A program made the translations under genes and the position numbers. Source: Sanderia malayensis (Eukaryota > Cnidaria > Scyphozoa > Semaeostomeae > Pelagiidae). Taken from it: 64,000 nucleotides of DNA. Below the pieces are notes generated by a model. It saw only the letters and a list, made by a program, of their open reading frames with translations, was not told where the DNA came from and did not search any database. How positions within the stretch are numbered: position 1 is the stretch's first letter; every line of letters starts with the position of its first letter. Below are positions 43,420 to 54,668 of the stretch, one piece after another. The stretch spans positions 248,001 through 312,000 of the forward strand of contig RQOL01000863.1 in NCBI GenBank assembly GCA_013076295.1, given 5' to 3'.

Positions 43420-44748
43420 ATGGAAACAATAGCTAAGGTTACCCCGATATATAAATCAGGAGAACGTACTTTATTTGACAATTACCGACCGATATCCGTT
43501 CTGAACAGCATATCCAAAACAGTAGAAAAGATAGTATGTGAACAACTAACAGCCTACTTTGAAACTCAAAACCTATTTTTCAAGCACCAATATGGCTTTC
43601 GGAAGAATAAATGCATCCAGGATGCAGTTATATACGTGCACGATTATATACGAAAAAATATGAACCAAAAGAACTGTACTGGAGCCATGTTTTTCGATTT
43701 ACGAAAAGCTTTTGACACCGTCAGCCACGCTTGCTTACTCAACAAACTTCCATTCTACGGCATAACTTGCATTGAACTAACTTGGATTTCAGACTACCTT
43801 TTTAACAGAAAGCAGTATGTCAACTTCGAAAACACTACCTCCAAATTAGAATCGATTAACCTGGGAGTGCCCCAAGGATCAATCTTGGGCCCACTCCTTT
43901 TTCTTCTTGTAATCAATGATGCATATCAGTATCTTGAGAAATGCACAATGCTTATGTACGCTGAAGACACCGTGCTTTTATACTCAAGTCCAAGCTGCAA
44001 AGGTGTAACAGAAACATTATCCCGCGACGGTGATTTACTCTTCACATGGTTTCAGAAGAATGATCTCATCGTAAACTTAAAACCTGGAAAGACGGAAACA
44101 GTGCTGTATGGGACCGCACAAAAACTTCGGACGCAACCATCAACAGATGTTAGTATAAACGGCGATACTATCAACAGAGTAAATCAGTATGAATACCTCG
44201 GAGTTATTTTTGACCGTCACATGAACTTTTCAGAGCAGCTGAGCAAAATCTCGAAAAAGGTATCACAACGAATAAACATGCTGAAAAGAGTCAGGGTAAA
44301 CAGCACGTCTGTAACGGCAAACATAATTTACAACTCAATGATTGCACCTATGATGTTATACTGTTCTCCTGTTTACCTTGGACTTCCCAACGTTAACCAA
44401 AAATTTACAAAACTAGAAACTAAAGCATACAAAACAATCAAGACACCGCTTGAAAATGCAATCCCTACCAAGATAGATCAAACGAAGTTCAGCAGTTCAG
44501 CAGTTGAAGTCTTCAAATACATACATCAGCTGAAGAAAAACGATATAATCGAATTCAATGTTTTCCAGCATAAGATCTCTACACGTGGTAATGGAAATAG
44601 ACTTGTTGTACCAAAATCGAAAAACGAAGCAGGAAGAAGATCGTTCAATACGCAGAGAGCATTAACTTTCAACTCGCCACCTGAAAATATCCAAAAAGAA
44701 AAATCTATCATAACATTTAAACGCTTAGTAAAAAATTTCACATTTTAG
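43420..44748 (+). CDS. LINE reverse transcriptase, frameshifted from its endonuclease
   Basis: Homologous coding starts a little before the first ATG, at about 43350. RT motifs in order are AKVTPIYKSG, NYRPISVLNSISK, QYGFRKNK, FFDLRKAFDTVSH, LGVPQGSILGPLLF, and the catalytic box at 43957-43968, which reads YAED where YADD is expected. YEYLGVIFD and the C-terminal segment ending KRLVKNFTF follow. The Asp-to-Glu change alters one of the two conserved metal-binding acids, so even with the frame intact this copy would be expected to have weak or no polymerase activity. Confidence 0.9.
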   Translation: METIAKVTPIYKSGERTLFDNYRPISVLNSISKTVEKIVCEQLTAYFETQNLFFKHQYGFRKNKCIQDAVIYVHDYIRKNMNQKNCTGAMFFDLRKAFDTVSHACLLNKLPFYGITCIELTWISDYLFNRKQYVNFENTTSKLESINLGVPQGSILGPLLFLLVINDAYQYLEKCTMLMYAEDTVLLYSSPSCKGVTETLSRDGDLLFTWFQKNDLIVNLKPGKTETVLYGTAQKLRTQPSTDVSINGDTINRVNQYEYLGVIFDRHMNFSEQLSKISKKVSQRINMLKRVRVNSTSVTANIIYNSMIAPMMLYCSPVYLGLPNVNQKFTKLETKAYKTIKTPLENAIPTKIDQTKFSSSAVEVFKYIHQLKKNDIIEFNVFQHKISTRGNGNRLVVPKSKNEAGRRSFNTQRALTFNSPPENIQKEKSIITFKRLVKNFTF

Positions 44749-44910
44749 TCTATTTATCTCATTTTTTTTTACATACTAGGTTAAGGTCTTTTATTAGGTT
44801 TTTAAATATAAAGACTATTTTTATCCTTCTTTTAAACGCAGGTCCTTTATTGATAGCAGAATTTATTTTCTGAAAAAGTAAACCTGTTGAAATAAAAAAA
44901 AAATAAAAAT

Positions 44911-45958
44911 ACGCCAACTCTGTTTGAAAACCCAAGGGGACACTTGCTAAGTTTCTGTAGTTGCTCTATTTTGGCAATCAGCTCAGTTTTGCTTAGTGAC
45001 AATAAGGAAGAAGGTGCTTGATTTAAATCTGGTTCTTGGTCATTGATGATTCAAGAAGACGCTTGATTGGACAGAGATCTTTTAACTTTGGTTGTCTCAG
45101 CTGATTTTTACCTGTCCAGTTTCCCCTTCATTTCTTTCTTTCTGGATAGCTACAATGTAAAATTAAATAGACTAGGGATGACGTCAGGATGCATTGGGTG
45201 GTCACTTGTCTGATCTAGACATCAAGGAAACATATGTATCCAGCATAAAAGATGTAAAACAGATAATTATAATTTTATGTCCCAATCAAAACGATCAGTA
45301 TGGCGAAAATTGTAAATAAATACAAATACGTTATGGCATACCTGAGACAAAGTGAATTCCGCAAACCCAAGTATGGTCAATATTGCTATCTGGGTTTATT
45401 TTGGCAATAAAAATCCATCTTTCACGCCGTTCAGGGTCTTTGGGAATTCGATGAAATTTGACCTCATCCTTAACCCATTTCTTCGTGCAACGAAGAACAA
45501 AAGAAGACTACCATTTTGAAAATATATCGCTGCAAAATCAAAATTTATTTTGGGCTCCTATTTTTGTTTATCACCAGCTTCTCTTTGTCAATAACAGAGA
45601 TTTGTGTCCTTCGGCCTAACTTTTTTGCTAAAAAGCCGCGAGCTCTGGCCGAAAGGCTGCTTTTGGGTTAAATTTTTTGAAAAAAAGAAAGTTTATCAGA
45701 TAACAATCTGATTTCATCACTGATTCAGGAAACTACTCCGTTTACGTCAAGTGACAATTTGTTTTTGAAAATCTCACTTGGCTTGTCTATTATGCAATTT
45801 TTGAAGGGGCCTGCTTAGAGACTATTTTGTGGCCGCCATCTTACCACTCATTTTGCCACTCAGCATGGCGGCGAATGGACTGTGACGTCAATATCCATAT
45901 CATCTTTTACAGCACATGGTTGGAACAGCATCCAGTATGGCGCGGCATAGGGGTCAAA
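44911..45958. other. Unassigned sequence after the LINE
   Basis: I see no supported gene, repeat family or RNA. Occasional G/C-richer patches (45640-45660 and 45825-45960) have no coding signature that I recognise. Confidence 0.5.
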
Positions 45959-46140
45959 AACATTTCGCCGTACTGTCTCCTCGTCGCGCATTTGCAACCA
46001 CGAAACCAGGTTGCACAGTCACAGAAATTTTACGACTATGATATCTACATTTCGTGGTCGAGATTACCAGCCACGAAGCCCGGGTGTCATTGTCGTATTC
46101 ACAGTCTCGCCACAAAATGCTTTTTTGTGGTGACGTAATT

Positions 46141-46320
46141 TGCGACCACGAAACCCGGTTTTGCAGCGCAGCCTCGTTTTGAATGTGCGACCACGAAATC
46201 CGATTTTGTGGCGCAGCCTCGTTTTGAATGTGCGACCACGAAACCCGGTTTTGCGGCGCAGCCTCTTTTTGAATGTGCGACCACGAAACCAGGTTTTGCG
46301 GCGCAGCCTCGTCTCCGAAA
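46141..46320 (+). repeat. 45-bp tandem repeat, four copies
   Basis: Units TGCGACCACGAAACCCGGTT + TTGCGGCGCAGCCTCGTTTTGAATG begin at 46141, 46186, 46231 and 46276, exactly 45 bp apart. The period is a multiple of three, so several frames stay open on both strands and give repetitive ORFs (for example repeated AAKPGFVVAHSKRG on the minus strand). Scattered partial copies occur from about 45995 to 46090. Confidence 0.93.
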
Positions 46321-47315
46321 ATGCAACCTTTGTTAGGACGACCTATCATTCAAAAGGTTTCTCGAAATAAAAGGAAATTCTCACAATAGTGATGTGATGT
46401 TAAATTTATACGACAATAATATTTTCGATCTCCATGATCTGGTATTGCTTCATAATCATAATTTTAATCAACGAAGTTTGCACAATATCTAGTCAGTCAT
46501 GTTGGTAATACGAAAGATTGTTTTGACGAAAATACGAAAGTGGAGTTCAGGTTCAGGAAAGAAGAAATTTATGCTCTTTTTTTGTCAGTTCCAATTTCCA
46601 GAAGTCTTCAGGGGCAGCAGCGGAATTGTTTGTGATGCTGTGAACGTTCTATGCATTTGCCCGAAAAGATACACATATCCAAAATTTGCTAGGCCAGTGT
46701 CTCAAAGCGGAAGCATGCGATGAAATTTTCGTGGAAACAGTTGACAAAATAAAACTGTGTTTAAAAAGCGTATTCTTCCATATTAGAGAGTGATTTCACC
46801 TCGAAATGATAGATCGAATGTTGAATTTCCATAAACTTTAAAAATGAACTCGATTTAAAACTTACAAGTTTGAAATAATTTGTCTCAATCACCGGTCTTG
46901 ATGATGACCGATGTTTTTACCGAAGTCTGTAAAGATTTTCATCAAGACGCCCGCCCGATGATATTGGGGGATATCCCGGGCCGAGCTCGTGTACGACCTC
47001 AAACGGGCGTCTTACTGACATAGGTTGTGTTTCGGAAACAGTGTATTAGATCTTATAGCTGCTCTTGCAATTTGCGAAGAAAGTAAATTTTGTAATTATT
47101 ATTACTTTATCTTCAGCAACTGTGTACGACCAGTTTTTTTGTTTCTCTTTCATTTATATTACATTCACTCGAAAAACAAGGTTGCTAAACAGGGTGTTTG
47201 GTAAAAGTTTCCGGTTTTGCATTGGAAGAGTTTTCTAAAAAACCTTAATACCAACCTTACGGTAAAAATTCAACAATTCAAAACTTCAAATTTCATGCGA
47301 CATATTCAAACCGAG
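46321..47315. other. Unassigned spacer between inverted 45-bp repeats
   Basis: No gene is seen. A short inverted pair (AGACGCCCG near 46950 and CGGGCGTCT near 47007) could form a hairpin. The spacer may be the interior of a non-autonomous element whose ends are the 45-bp repeats. Confidence 0.45.
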
Positions 47316-47397
47316 GATGCGCTGCAAAATCGGGTTTCGTGGTCGCACATTCGAAAAGAGGCTGGGGCGCAAAACCGGGTTTCGTGGTCGCACATAG
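47316..47397 (-). repeat. Two inverted copies of the 45-bp repeat
   Basis: CGGGTTTCGTGGTCGCACAT occurs twice, as the reverse complement of the unit at 46141-46320. The spacing is slightly under 45 bp. This creates an inverted arrangement about 1 kb across. Confidence 0.85.
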
Positions 47398-47792
47398 AGT
47401 TACTATCAGTATACTTGACTCAACCATCACTTGCAATTGCAACCTCGCCGTATTCGTATTCCTCAAAACTAGAGGATTCACTGCTATCGGTATTATCGGT
47501 ATTATAACTGCTATCGGCGGAATATTAAAATTAATATAAACTTGCCAGCTAAATTTATAAAAGTAATAGCAAAAGTCGACATGTTGTTACAAGAATTAAA
47601 GGTTACTGAACAAAAAAGCTTACTGAGCATAACCAAGCATGCGTACACTGAGACCAAAACCCGATGTTACGTTAATACTTAACATTTTAAGTGCTATTTC
47701 CAATATTTCTCCTCACTTGAAAAAAAGTCCCAATGCAGTTTATGAAGTAATGTCTCTCAATGTCCTTTTCAACTTTAAATTCACAATTAATC
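47398..47792. other. Unassigned sequence
   Basis: Nothing recognised apart from GGTATTATCGGTATTAT-type short repetition near 47490-47515. Confidence 0.45.
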
Positions 47793-48085
47793 CTAACTAG
47801 CAGAACAAAAAAAATTGTTAAATTGTTCAATTGTCTTACTTCCTCTATGATGACAAACTTCTTTATCTTTATCCATTTGACATAATCCTATGTTTTCACA
47901 GAAGACTTTCAATTTCTTTTTACTCTGTGGCTTTGTGAATGAGTCAGCCAGTTGCTCATTCGTTGCTACATGTTCGACCCTCAGTCTCTCACTTTCAAAC
48001 ATGTCTCTCACAAGGTGGTATTTAACATCAATGTGGTTTGATCTTTGTGAAAAACTGGATTTTTCACCAACTGTATGGCACTCAT
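47793..48085 (-). pseudogene. Ty1/Copia retrotransposon RNase H C-terminal fragment
   Basis: On the minus strand, SNHIDVKYHLVRDM (about 48040-47998) continues directly into VEHVATNEQLADSFTKPQSK. These two strings are the signature end of Copia RNase H domains. The upstream frame is interrupted before 48085, and no RT, integrase or LTR was recognised nearby, so only the 3' end of an element remains. Confidence 0.85.
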
Positions 48086-50567
48086 AATATTAACATATAG
48101 ACCAGACGGAAATGGCTGGGAGTACCACTTTGGATCGGGGACAATTCAATTACAAATTTCAGGCTCTCCGTCAACTGGGTACTTAGGAATGTTATGGTAA
48201 ACAGGGATTTTCCGCTATTTTGGGGGTTAAAATATGAGGAATGGTTTCGTCTGGACCTCTGCGGAGGAGAACTATCTTACAAAATGCGTTTTAGCGTGTT
48301 AAATACTGCCTTCTTCTTGCGAAATTTCTGTTGAAGCTAAAAACTAGCAAATCGGAGTTACGTTCTCCGACACTCATCGTGTGAGACAATCGATGTCAAA
48401 TTTGTTGCTTCTGTACGGGAAAAACAGGGTCCCTACTACGATTTCATTGTGGACTCGACCCAGTCCTAAAACTGGGACACGAAAGTGTGAGCATAGACGT
48501 TCGTAACTCAAAAACTACTCACCAGATAAAAGTTTATAAAAAGTATCAGAATCAGTGTATTTGATTCTACACTTTTAGCCAATAAAAAAAGCCGTAGGGC
48601 ACTTTAAGCAGGTCAATCTAATTACAGCTTGAGACTGATGGGGACCTGCTATTTAGAATGTCGTTTTCGCTAACAAGTATTTGACACCTGCAATGGTATG
48701 CTTGTGTAAAACGAAAAGTAAAGATCAGTAAAAATGCTCCGTGGTTCGATGGTGAGTATAAAGTAGTTCGACTTAAAAAAGAAAGCCAGAGAAGACAGTA
48801 AGGAAAAGCGAGAAGGAGGAAAAATAGAGAATTGCAAATTGCTAAGGTTAAAATGAAAACGATTAACAAAATCTAAAAGAAGGGGATTTTGAGTTAACAA
48901 AATAAATAGCTTAAGAGCTAAGCTAAAGGCACTATTCCAAATAACAAATACTAACGAGAATAATAAGTAAATATTACCTACAAGTCAGTATGATCTTGCA
49001 CTTGCCAATGGCCTGCAGAATAATATTCAGAATAAAGTTTAAAACATCCAAACGTCCCTCATAAAGTGTTCATGAATAGACAATAAAATTAAAAACTGAT
49101 TGCATTTGGTCTACATCCAAAATTACTAGGAAATAGAGAGCATGACTAGAGTAACTATTTAAAGGGCTTATGCAGCCCAAAATGACATATATTTTTTTGC
49201 TGAAAAGTCAGGAGCGGATCCAGACTGTATCGACTGTAGCTCGAGCTACAGTCAAATCTGTGACGAGATCCAATTGAGATAAGAAATGTAAATGCAAAAG
49301 TAGTTTAATTAATATTCCTTCTTGAACCCCCCCCCCTCAGGCATTTCTCGCAAAATTTAAGGCTATATCTTTATAGCCTTATATCTTTATAAGCCTATCC
49401 GTATTCGCAACCCCGGGTTGCCAATTTCTTTAGTCTTTTTCGGCTTAGAGGTCAGGGTCCTTAGCAAAGGGCCTGCCATGAATTATGAATTATTGCGGCA
49501 ACACTGACTTGACCCCTGAGCCTTAAAATCCTTCTAATGACTGAAAAAATTCTTTCGAGTGTAACGATCCAATTGCTGGGCAGTTGTAGAGTGTAGCAAA
49601 CCAGTCATGTGATGGTAATCCTTTGGTAATCGGTTGTAGCTCCTCTTGATTATGGCAAGCCAATGAGGGCATGTTTTGACTATGGCAAACCAATCAGAGC
49701 CGGAGCCGATCAGAACATTGATCGGCTTGCGGCCAATTGAAATGACAAGTTGTCTCAGATTGTTGTTGTTGTGTTTCATTTCATTCAACCTCAAAACAAT
49801 AGTTACACTACACTTTCTGTTCATTCAAAATGGCGAAGGAAAGCGACCATCTTGTGAGTGTGTTAGGCAATCCAGACCTTTCAGAAAGGCAGAGAAACCA
49901 GCCGTAGTTTCAGAATTAGGGATCAGATTTAGTTACAAGACTTAAGCCTTGCGAAGTTACAATTTCCATTCAATCAACTTGGCATCCATAACTCTGGAAT
50001 GTTTACCTGTTAGGTTAGTACCCATAGTATAGTACATAAAGCCAATAATAACACTACTTTTTAACAGTATAAGCAGAATCAGAATAAATCACAGGCTGAT
50101 AGAAAGTTAGTAAGGTTAGGACATATGACAAGCAAGATTTTACAGACCTTTATAAATTTGAACAATGTAATACGATGGCCTAGCACATTCACAAGATGAT
50201 GGCATTTGTCTTTCTGAATGGAGACTGTGAGACAGGATGACTTTCATTATGAATGTTTTGTCAACTCTCAACTGTAAAATAGTACCTTCCCATCTCTTAT
50301 GAGCACCCCATATATTGATGTGCTTATCCAGATGACCCTTATATAAACCTATAAATATTATCTTCATCTGATTATCTTTGAAATATTTTTCACAGGACTT
50401 CTAGAAATGGAAGTTGCTAATATAATGCATGCTCCATATCATTAATATGTAATAATAGCTTATCTGCCTGTCTATAATTTGTTTAGTAAAGAAGAATTTC
50501 TGCTAGTGTTCTCTCTATATTTTTATTTATATAGAATAAATCAACCACTGCTAACAAAACCAAGACA
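48086..50567. other. Unassigned sequence up to the Ginger element
   Basis: About 2.5 kb without a supported gene. Notable are a perfect 22-bp palindrome at 49232-49253 (GACTGTAGCTC + inverse), a C9 run near 49328, and a G/C-richer patch at 49540-49940 with an ATG in good context at 49831 that I could not extend into a convincing gene. Confidence 0.5.
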
Positions 50568-50571
50568 CCGG

Positions 50572-50775
50572 TATACTATGCGTCACATAAGCTCCTGAAA
50601 ACAGGTACAGGGTACACACACGCATAAAGTATTAGACCATGCGTTTGTGTCCACCTATTGTTTGATGATAGGTACACAAACGCATAAAACAAAATTTTAT
50701 GCAAAAGTGTCCGGGTACACAAACGCATAACAAATTTTACCATGCGTTTGTGTCCCCCCTATTGTTTGATGATAG
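50572..50775. repeat. Subterminal array of alternating short repeats in Ginger copy R
   Basis: The sequence GGTACACAAACGCATA and its inverse ATGCGTTTGTGTCC alternate about six times between 50605 and 50760. CCTATTGTTTGATGATAG occurs twice, near 50657 and 50757. The same core (TACGCAAACGCATAC) forms the other terminus at 62130-62145. Such arrays are the usual shape of transposase binding sites. Confidence 0.8.
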
Positions 50776-50961
50776 TTGCAGTAACAAGACTTTTTTTAAA
50801 CCGAAGCAGCGAAATAGCCCATTGAAAGGATTTTCTGTATAACGATGTTTTAACAAGCAAAGTCACTATGTTAAAAAGTAACGATACTACAATTACAATA
50901 GGTAAAAAACAATTAAAACTCAAAGCTGATCTGTAATCCATTTTTTTCTAATGTTTCAAAG

Positions 50962-51438
50962 TCAGTTAAGATCATTCTTCACAAAAGAAATGTCAAGGTC
51001 AGAGCCGTTAATGTCTTGCTTCTCCTTCGTTGAACACTTTTTTCGAGGACAATAGTAATAGTTACGGGTGCACTTGTGCCAGGTTCCCGTAGCTTTCTTG
51101 ACATAAGGGCGTGGCCCGTAATTACCATCAATAAATCGTTGCCTTACTATTCCCTTATCGTTGAACGGTGCTTTGCATTGTTCACAACGTGCGGCTCTTG
51201 TTTCACTTGTTGTGATCATCAGCCTCATCTTGTACGCATTTGCAGGCTCCAACTTGCACTTATTTTTTTCTTTTATAGAAACAGGGCTAGTTTGAGCAAC
51301 GGGTACTGCAGCAGTATGCTTGTCTCTTTCCAATACTAGTGGATTGATGCACACGGCGCATTCCAATTCATCTCCATTCACTGAATTCTCTCGTTTATAT
51401 TTCCAATGAATGCATCGGTTACATGATGTGCAAGAAAT
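50962..51438 (-). pseudogene. Ginger gene B last exon, copy R: PHD-like and zinc-ribbon module
   Basis: The exon has an acceptor (TTTTTAG) at about 51439 and a stop at 50962. The first residues read CTSCNRCIHWKY and then ECAVC, resembling the second half of a PHD finger with one ligand changed to Tyr. A second cluster, RCEQC...YYYCPRKKC, could bind another zinc. The whole exon is open. Its relation to the preceding Ulp1 exon rests on position, strand and splice signals, with 440 bp between them that I could not resolve (a GWCRVCC-containing stretch lies there). PHD fingers have been reported in Ginger1 proteins (from memory). Confidence 0.6.
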
Positions 51439-51879
51439 CTAAAAATGATGTGCAAGACATCCAACAATTTGTTGTTTTCGTAATGAGCGAAGAATGTTCT
51501 CAGTCAATGACGTTTCAACAGTAGTGTAGCGGAGTAAATGACTTGCTGTTTTATTATCTTCTCTATATGTACAACAGACTCTACACCAGCCTGTTTCTTG
51601 ATGATCGAAAAAAAAGTTTGAAATGATTGACAGCGGTGGTGTAGGAGCGTAGTCAAAGAGTACGGGGCCACCACAATAGAAAGGAGGGGCACGTAGTAGG
51701 TTTGCAATCTCAACAGGTACAATTTATTATCCACAAAATGACATTTTTTATGCTCAGGAGAAATGTGAGGTACACGTGGCCCCTGGCTTCTGGCACCACT
51801 GATCGACAATGATGCACATCATGTAGTCATGTGAAGTTTTTGCTAGCTTCACATCCTGAATAGTTTAGTATAAAGTTAC

Positions 51880-54460
51880 CTGATGCAGCAATCACCTCTT
51901 CTGCTATTACACGGCGATAGTCATTCAGATATTGTGAGGAGTTTGGAAATTGTGCATTCCCAGAGACAATGATTTGCTCAGCAAACTACAACACAATGCT
52001 CAAATGAAAAAGATTTTAGTTTTGTTCTATGCTGGATTTTGAATAACAAAAGTTGTTTTCATGATTACCTTGAGTGTATAGATACCACAATTGTTGCAGT
52101 CACGCTGTTGTTGGTGCTCAACGGGGCAATAGGTCCATTGTATGTCCTAACAATTCAGGCTTGTAATTTAGCCCCACAGGTACTGTGGGTTTAACTTTAC
52201 TTCATAGAAATTGGTTGATGTAAATTACCTTGCCTTGCTGAATATGTTGTGTTGTTCAATTTTTCCTTCGGTTCAGAAAAAGCATATTCAGCCTCGCTGG
52301 AAAGGTCAACACAACTGGACTTTGTAATGCGATGTATCTGTGTGACAAACAAATTCTTCGTTGTTCACCCTAATATCTTCAGGAATTGCAGGTACACTTA
52401 GCCATGTTGTTTTCAGCAATTGTGATGTGGTTGTCGTGCACTTGCTTTCAGCTTCATTACTCTGCTGTTTTTCATCATCGCTTCCATTTGAATTTTTTTC
52501 AACATGGTAATCGTCTCTTCTCGTCTGCTCCAACTTAAAGTGCACGGAAGACTGTCCTCCTGCTTGATGATGATAACGCATCTTCATGAGATGGATTTTC
52601 CAAGAACAAGTTAATGCTTTCGTTTTTCTCGTTAGCAAACTCAGATGCCATGCTAGCTTCTTCTTTGTTCATCTCAGGACTGGATTTTGCACGGCTATTT
52701 ACTGCTGCATTGTAAGTGTTGCATGGCCCATGCTCGAGTTGTTCGTCTGTTAAAATCCATGGCTCTAAGTGGGAGATATTTGGTTTCGTCCTTTTGTCAT
52801 CATCTCAAGATATACGTGCTTTCTTCCAACTATGTCTGTTATTTCGTAGGGTCCAGTCCATGTCTTTCGAAGTTTGTCTCCTTTACGAGTTGCCTTTCGT
52901 GCGTTGTATAATAGCACTTTTTGACCCTTACGAAATGACATGGCTTCCTTTGACTTTGATAGTTTGGGTTGCCTGTAATACTTTTTTGAGATTTTTGTGC
53001 TTTCTTGATATTGGTGACTGTTTGCCCTTGATTTCTCGTTTCTTGGACAATTGATTCAGTTGGGAACTTGACAATGGTTTCCTCCTGTTTGTTCTTTCAT
53101 CCAAACAGTTTGTCTGTGGATGATAAGCTGCAACCACTTTGTGCTTTACAACAAGAATTGTGCATAATTCTGCATTTAGCTACAAAAGATACACTTATAA
53201 GAATGCCTTTGTTTGTGTAATGAATGCTGTTGCAGCTTATTACATTTCTGTTTTACATTATTACACAAGCTAAAGTTTTTTGCAAAGCCAAGAAATTACC
53301 TCGTTGACGAACTCTCTCCCTTGGTCTGTTAGGACTTTTTCAGGCGCTCCGTGGCGACAAAATAGCTTGATCAAGCACTTTGCCGCTTGTAGGGCTGACT
53401 TTTCAGGAATTGCAAACGCTTCCACCCATTTCGTAAAGTAGTCTGTGCACATGAAAATACAACGGTTCCCATTGTCAGTTGTTGGAAAAGCTCCCATCAA
53501 GTCTCTTCCAAGTATCTGCCATGGTTTTGTTACCTATGTGCACAACGTTTTTTCATTTAAAATTAGATTCTTTGACTTTCAGACATAAATAGAATATTCA
53601 GAAGAAGATAACATGTGTATAAAAATATTCACCGTTATGCAGTCTAGCTCAACATCAGTATCTTTCAATGGCTATCCTATAACATTTTTGCATTGAAAGC
53701 ACTTTTTTGCTAATTTTACATATCAACATATTCATAGCACATTTAAAATCATTAAGGGAGGGTAGCAAATGTTAATGATATTGCTATTTATTTAATGATA
53801 TAACCAGTGGCGTAATGGAATAGTTTTCAAGACACAAATCAGTGCTTAAAAAGCTTGTCTAATGATAATTTTTGGGGCTCCATCGGGCCCCAAAGGTTTG
53901 GGGGCATTTAAGGGTTGCTTTAGCCAAAACCTAACACCAACACCAAACAACACCAAAGCATTGAATATAAGGAAGTATGGTAAGTTGAGAATTTTCAAAC
54001 AGAGCTATTTTAACTATAATGAATTATAATGTTCTCACAAAATATTTCAAATGAGCAGGGATATTTTTCCATTTGTATCTGGAACAAATCTGGGTTTACG
54101 TGTTGCTTAAACCAACGTGACCACCTATGGCGCTATCGTGAAATTGTTTAAAGATTTCTTGAACCTCTTCAAATGGGCATACAGCTTTCAGTTTCTGGTC
54201 ATGACTTCGCGAACGGGGATTTTTTGACCCACAAAAAAAATTTCATGTCTAGAAAATTTTGATAATGCCCATAATGTAGTAATTTTGTTGCATTATCACA
54301 AAAAGTTTATTAAGTAAAGCGTGCAAAAGCATAAGGTACTTCAATCTTTAGAGGACTAGTATACTCTTCACTAGCACTTGCTATTTGGATTTCTCGATCA
54401 TTAATCACGTTTTATTTACTTTTGCCTGTTCTACATCCATTTCTTATCATTCACCAATGT
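51880..54460 (-). pseudogene. Ginger gene B, copy R: integrase-GPY/F-Ulp1 transposase gene, broken
   Basis: The copy is the inverse homologue of 19678-23664. Recognisable parts on the minus strand: start ATG near 54443 followed by early stops; the HHCC region (54260-54050); the integrase core with LTDQGREF (about 53510-53300); the Glu exon fragment (53137-53080) fused by deletion to the GPY/F exon (about 53060-52260); then a jump to the last shared Ulp1 exon (52147-52069, QQQRDCNNCGIYT); and an extra exon absent from copy L (51985-51880, FAEQIIVSGNAQF) that fits the Ulp1 C-terminus. Deleted relative to copy L are part of the first exon, the exon at 21235-21468, and the Ulp1 exons equivalent to about 22590-23590. 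So this gene is dead, but it preserves the 3' end missing from copy L. Confidence 0.82.
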
Positions 54461-54668
54461 ATGCAATAAGTTGACCCAAAAAATAACGAGCTAATAATGG
54501 AACAAATGTATTTTGAATCAAATGAGAATCAAATCACAAAGAGAACAAACTATTTTTCAATAATGCAGGGCTTATTACAAATTGACATTGACGCAGTTTA
54601 ATAGAAGAAACAATAGAAATTAAGACAAAGAGGAAATATGAATAAGAAATGAAAGGTTGATATATGCC

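Larger units (their letters stand above)
41540..44910 (+). mobile_element. CR1/L2-like LINE, near full length
   Basis: One endonuclease-RT reading frame (broken once) is followed by a 3' UTR ending in TTGAAATAAAAAAAAAATAAAAAT near 44908. The 5' start is not defined; the coding start at 41636 is preceded by AT-rich leader. Endonuclease of the APE type, RT motifs and the C-terminal segment place it in the CR1/L2 group. Confidence 0.85.

Noticed and set aside
45954..46370. 131-residue minus-strand and 76-residue plus-strand repetitive proteins
   Set aside because: They are produced by a 45-bp tandem repeat that keeps several frames open on both strands; no start context or homology.
46920..47020. 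Hairpin AGACGCCCG/CGGGCGTCT as a terminator or regulatory element
   Set aside because: Nine-base arms about 50 bp apart in unassigned eukaryotic sequence are not enough to assign a function.
49831..49860. First exon of a host gene (ATGGCGAAGGAAAGC then GTGAGT-like donor)
   Set aside because: Good ATG context and a possible donor, but no downstream exon or homology could be identified; eight codons are not enough.
51504..51809. 101-residue minus-strand ORF between Ulp1 and PHD-like exons of gene B copy R
   Set aside because: The frame crosses poly-A/T runs and competes with another frame containing GWCRVCC; neither could be tied to splice sites with confidence.
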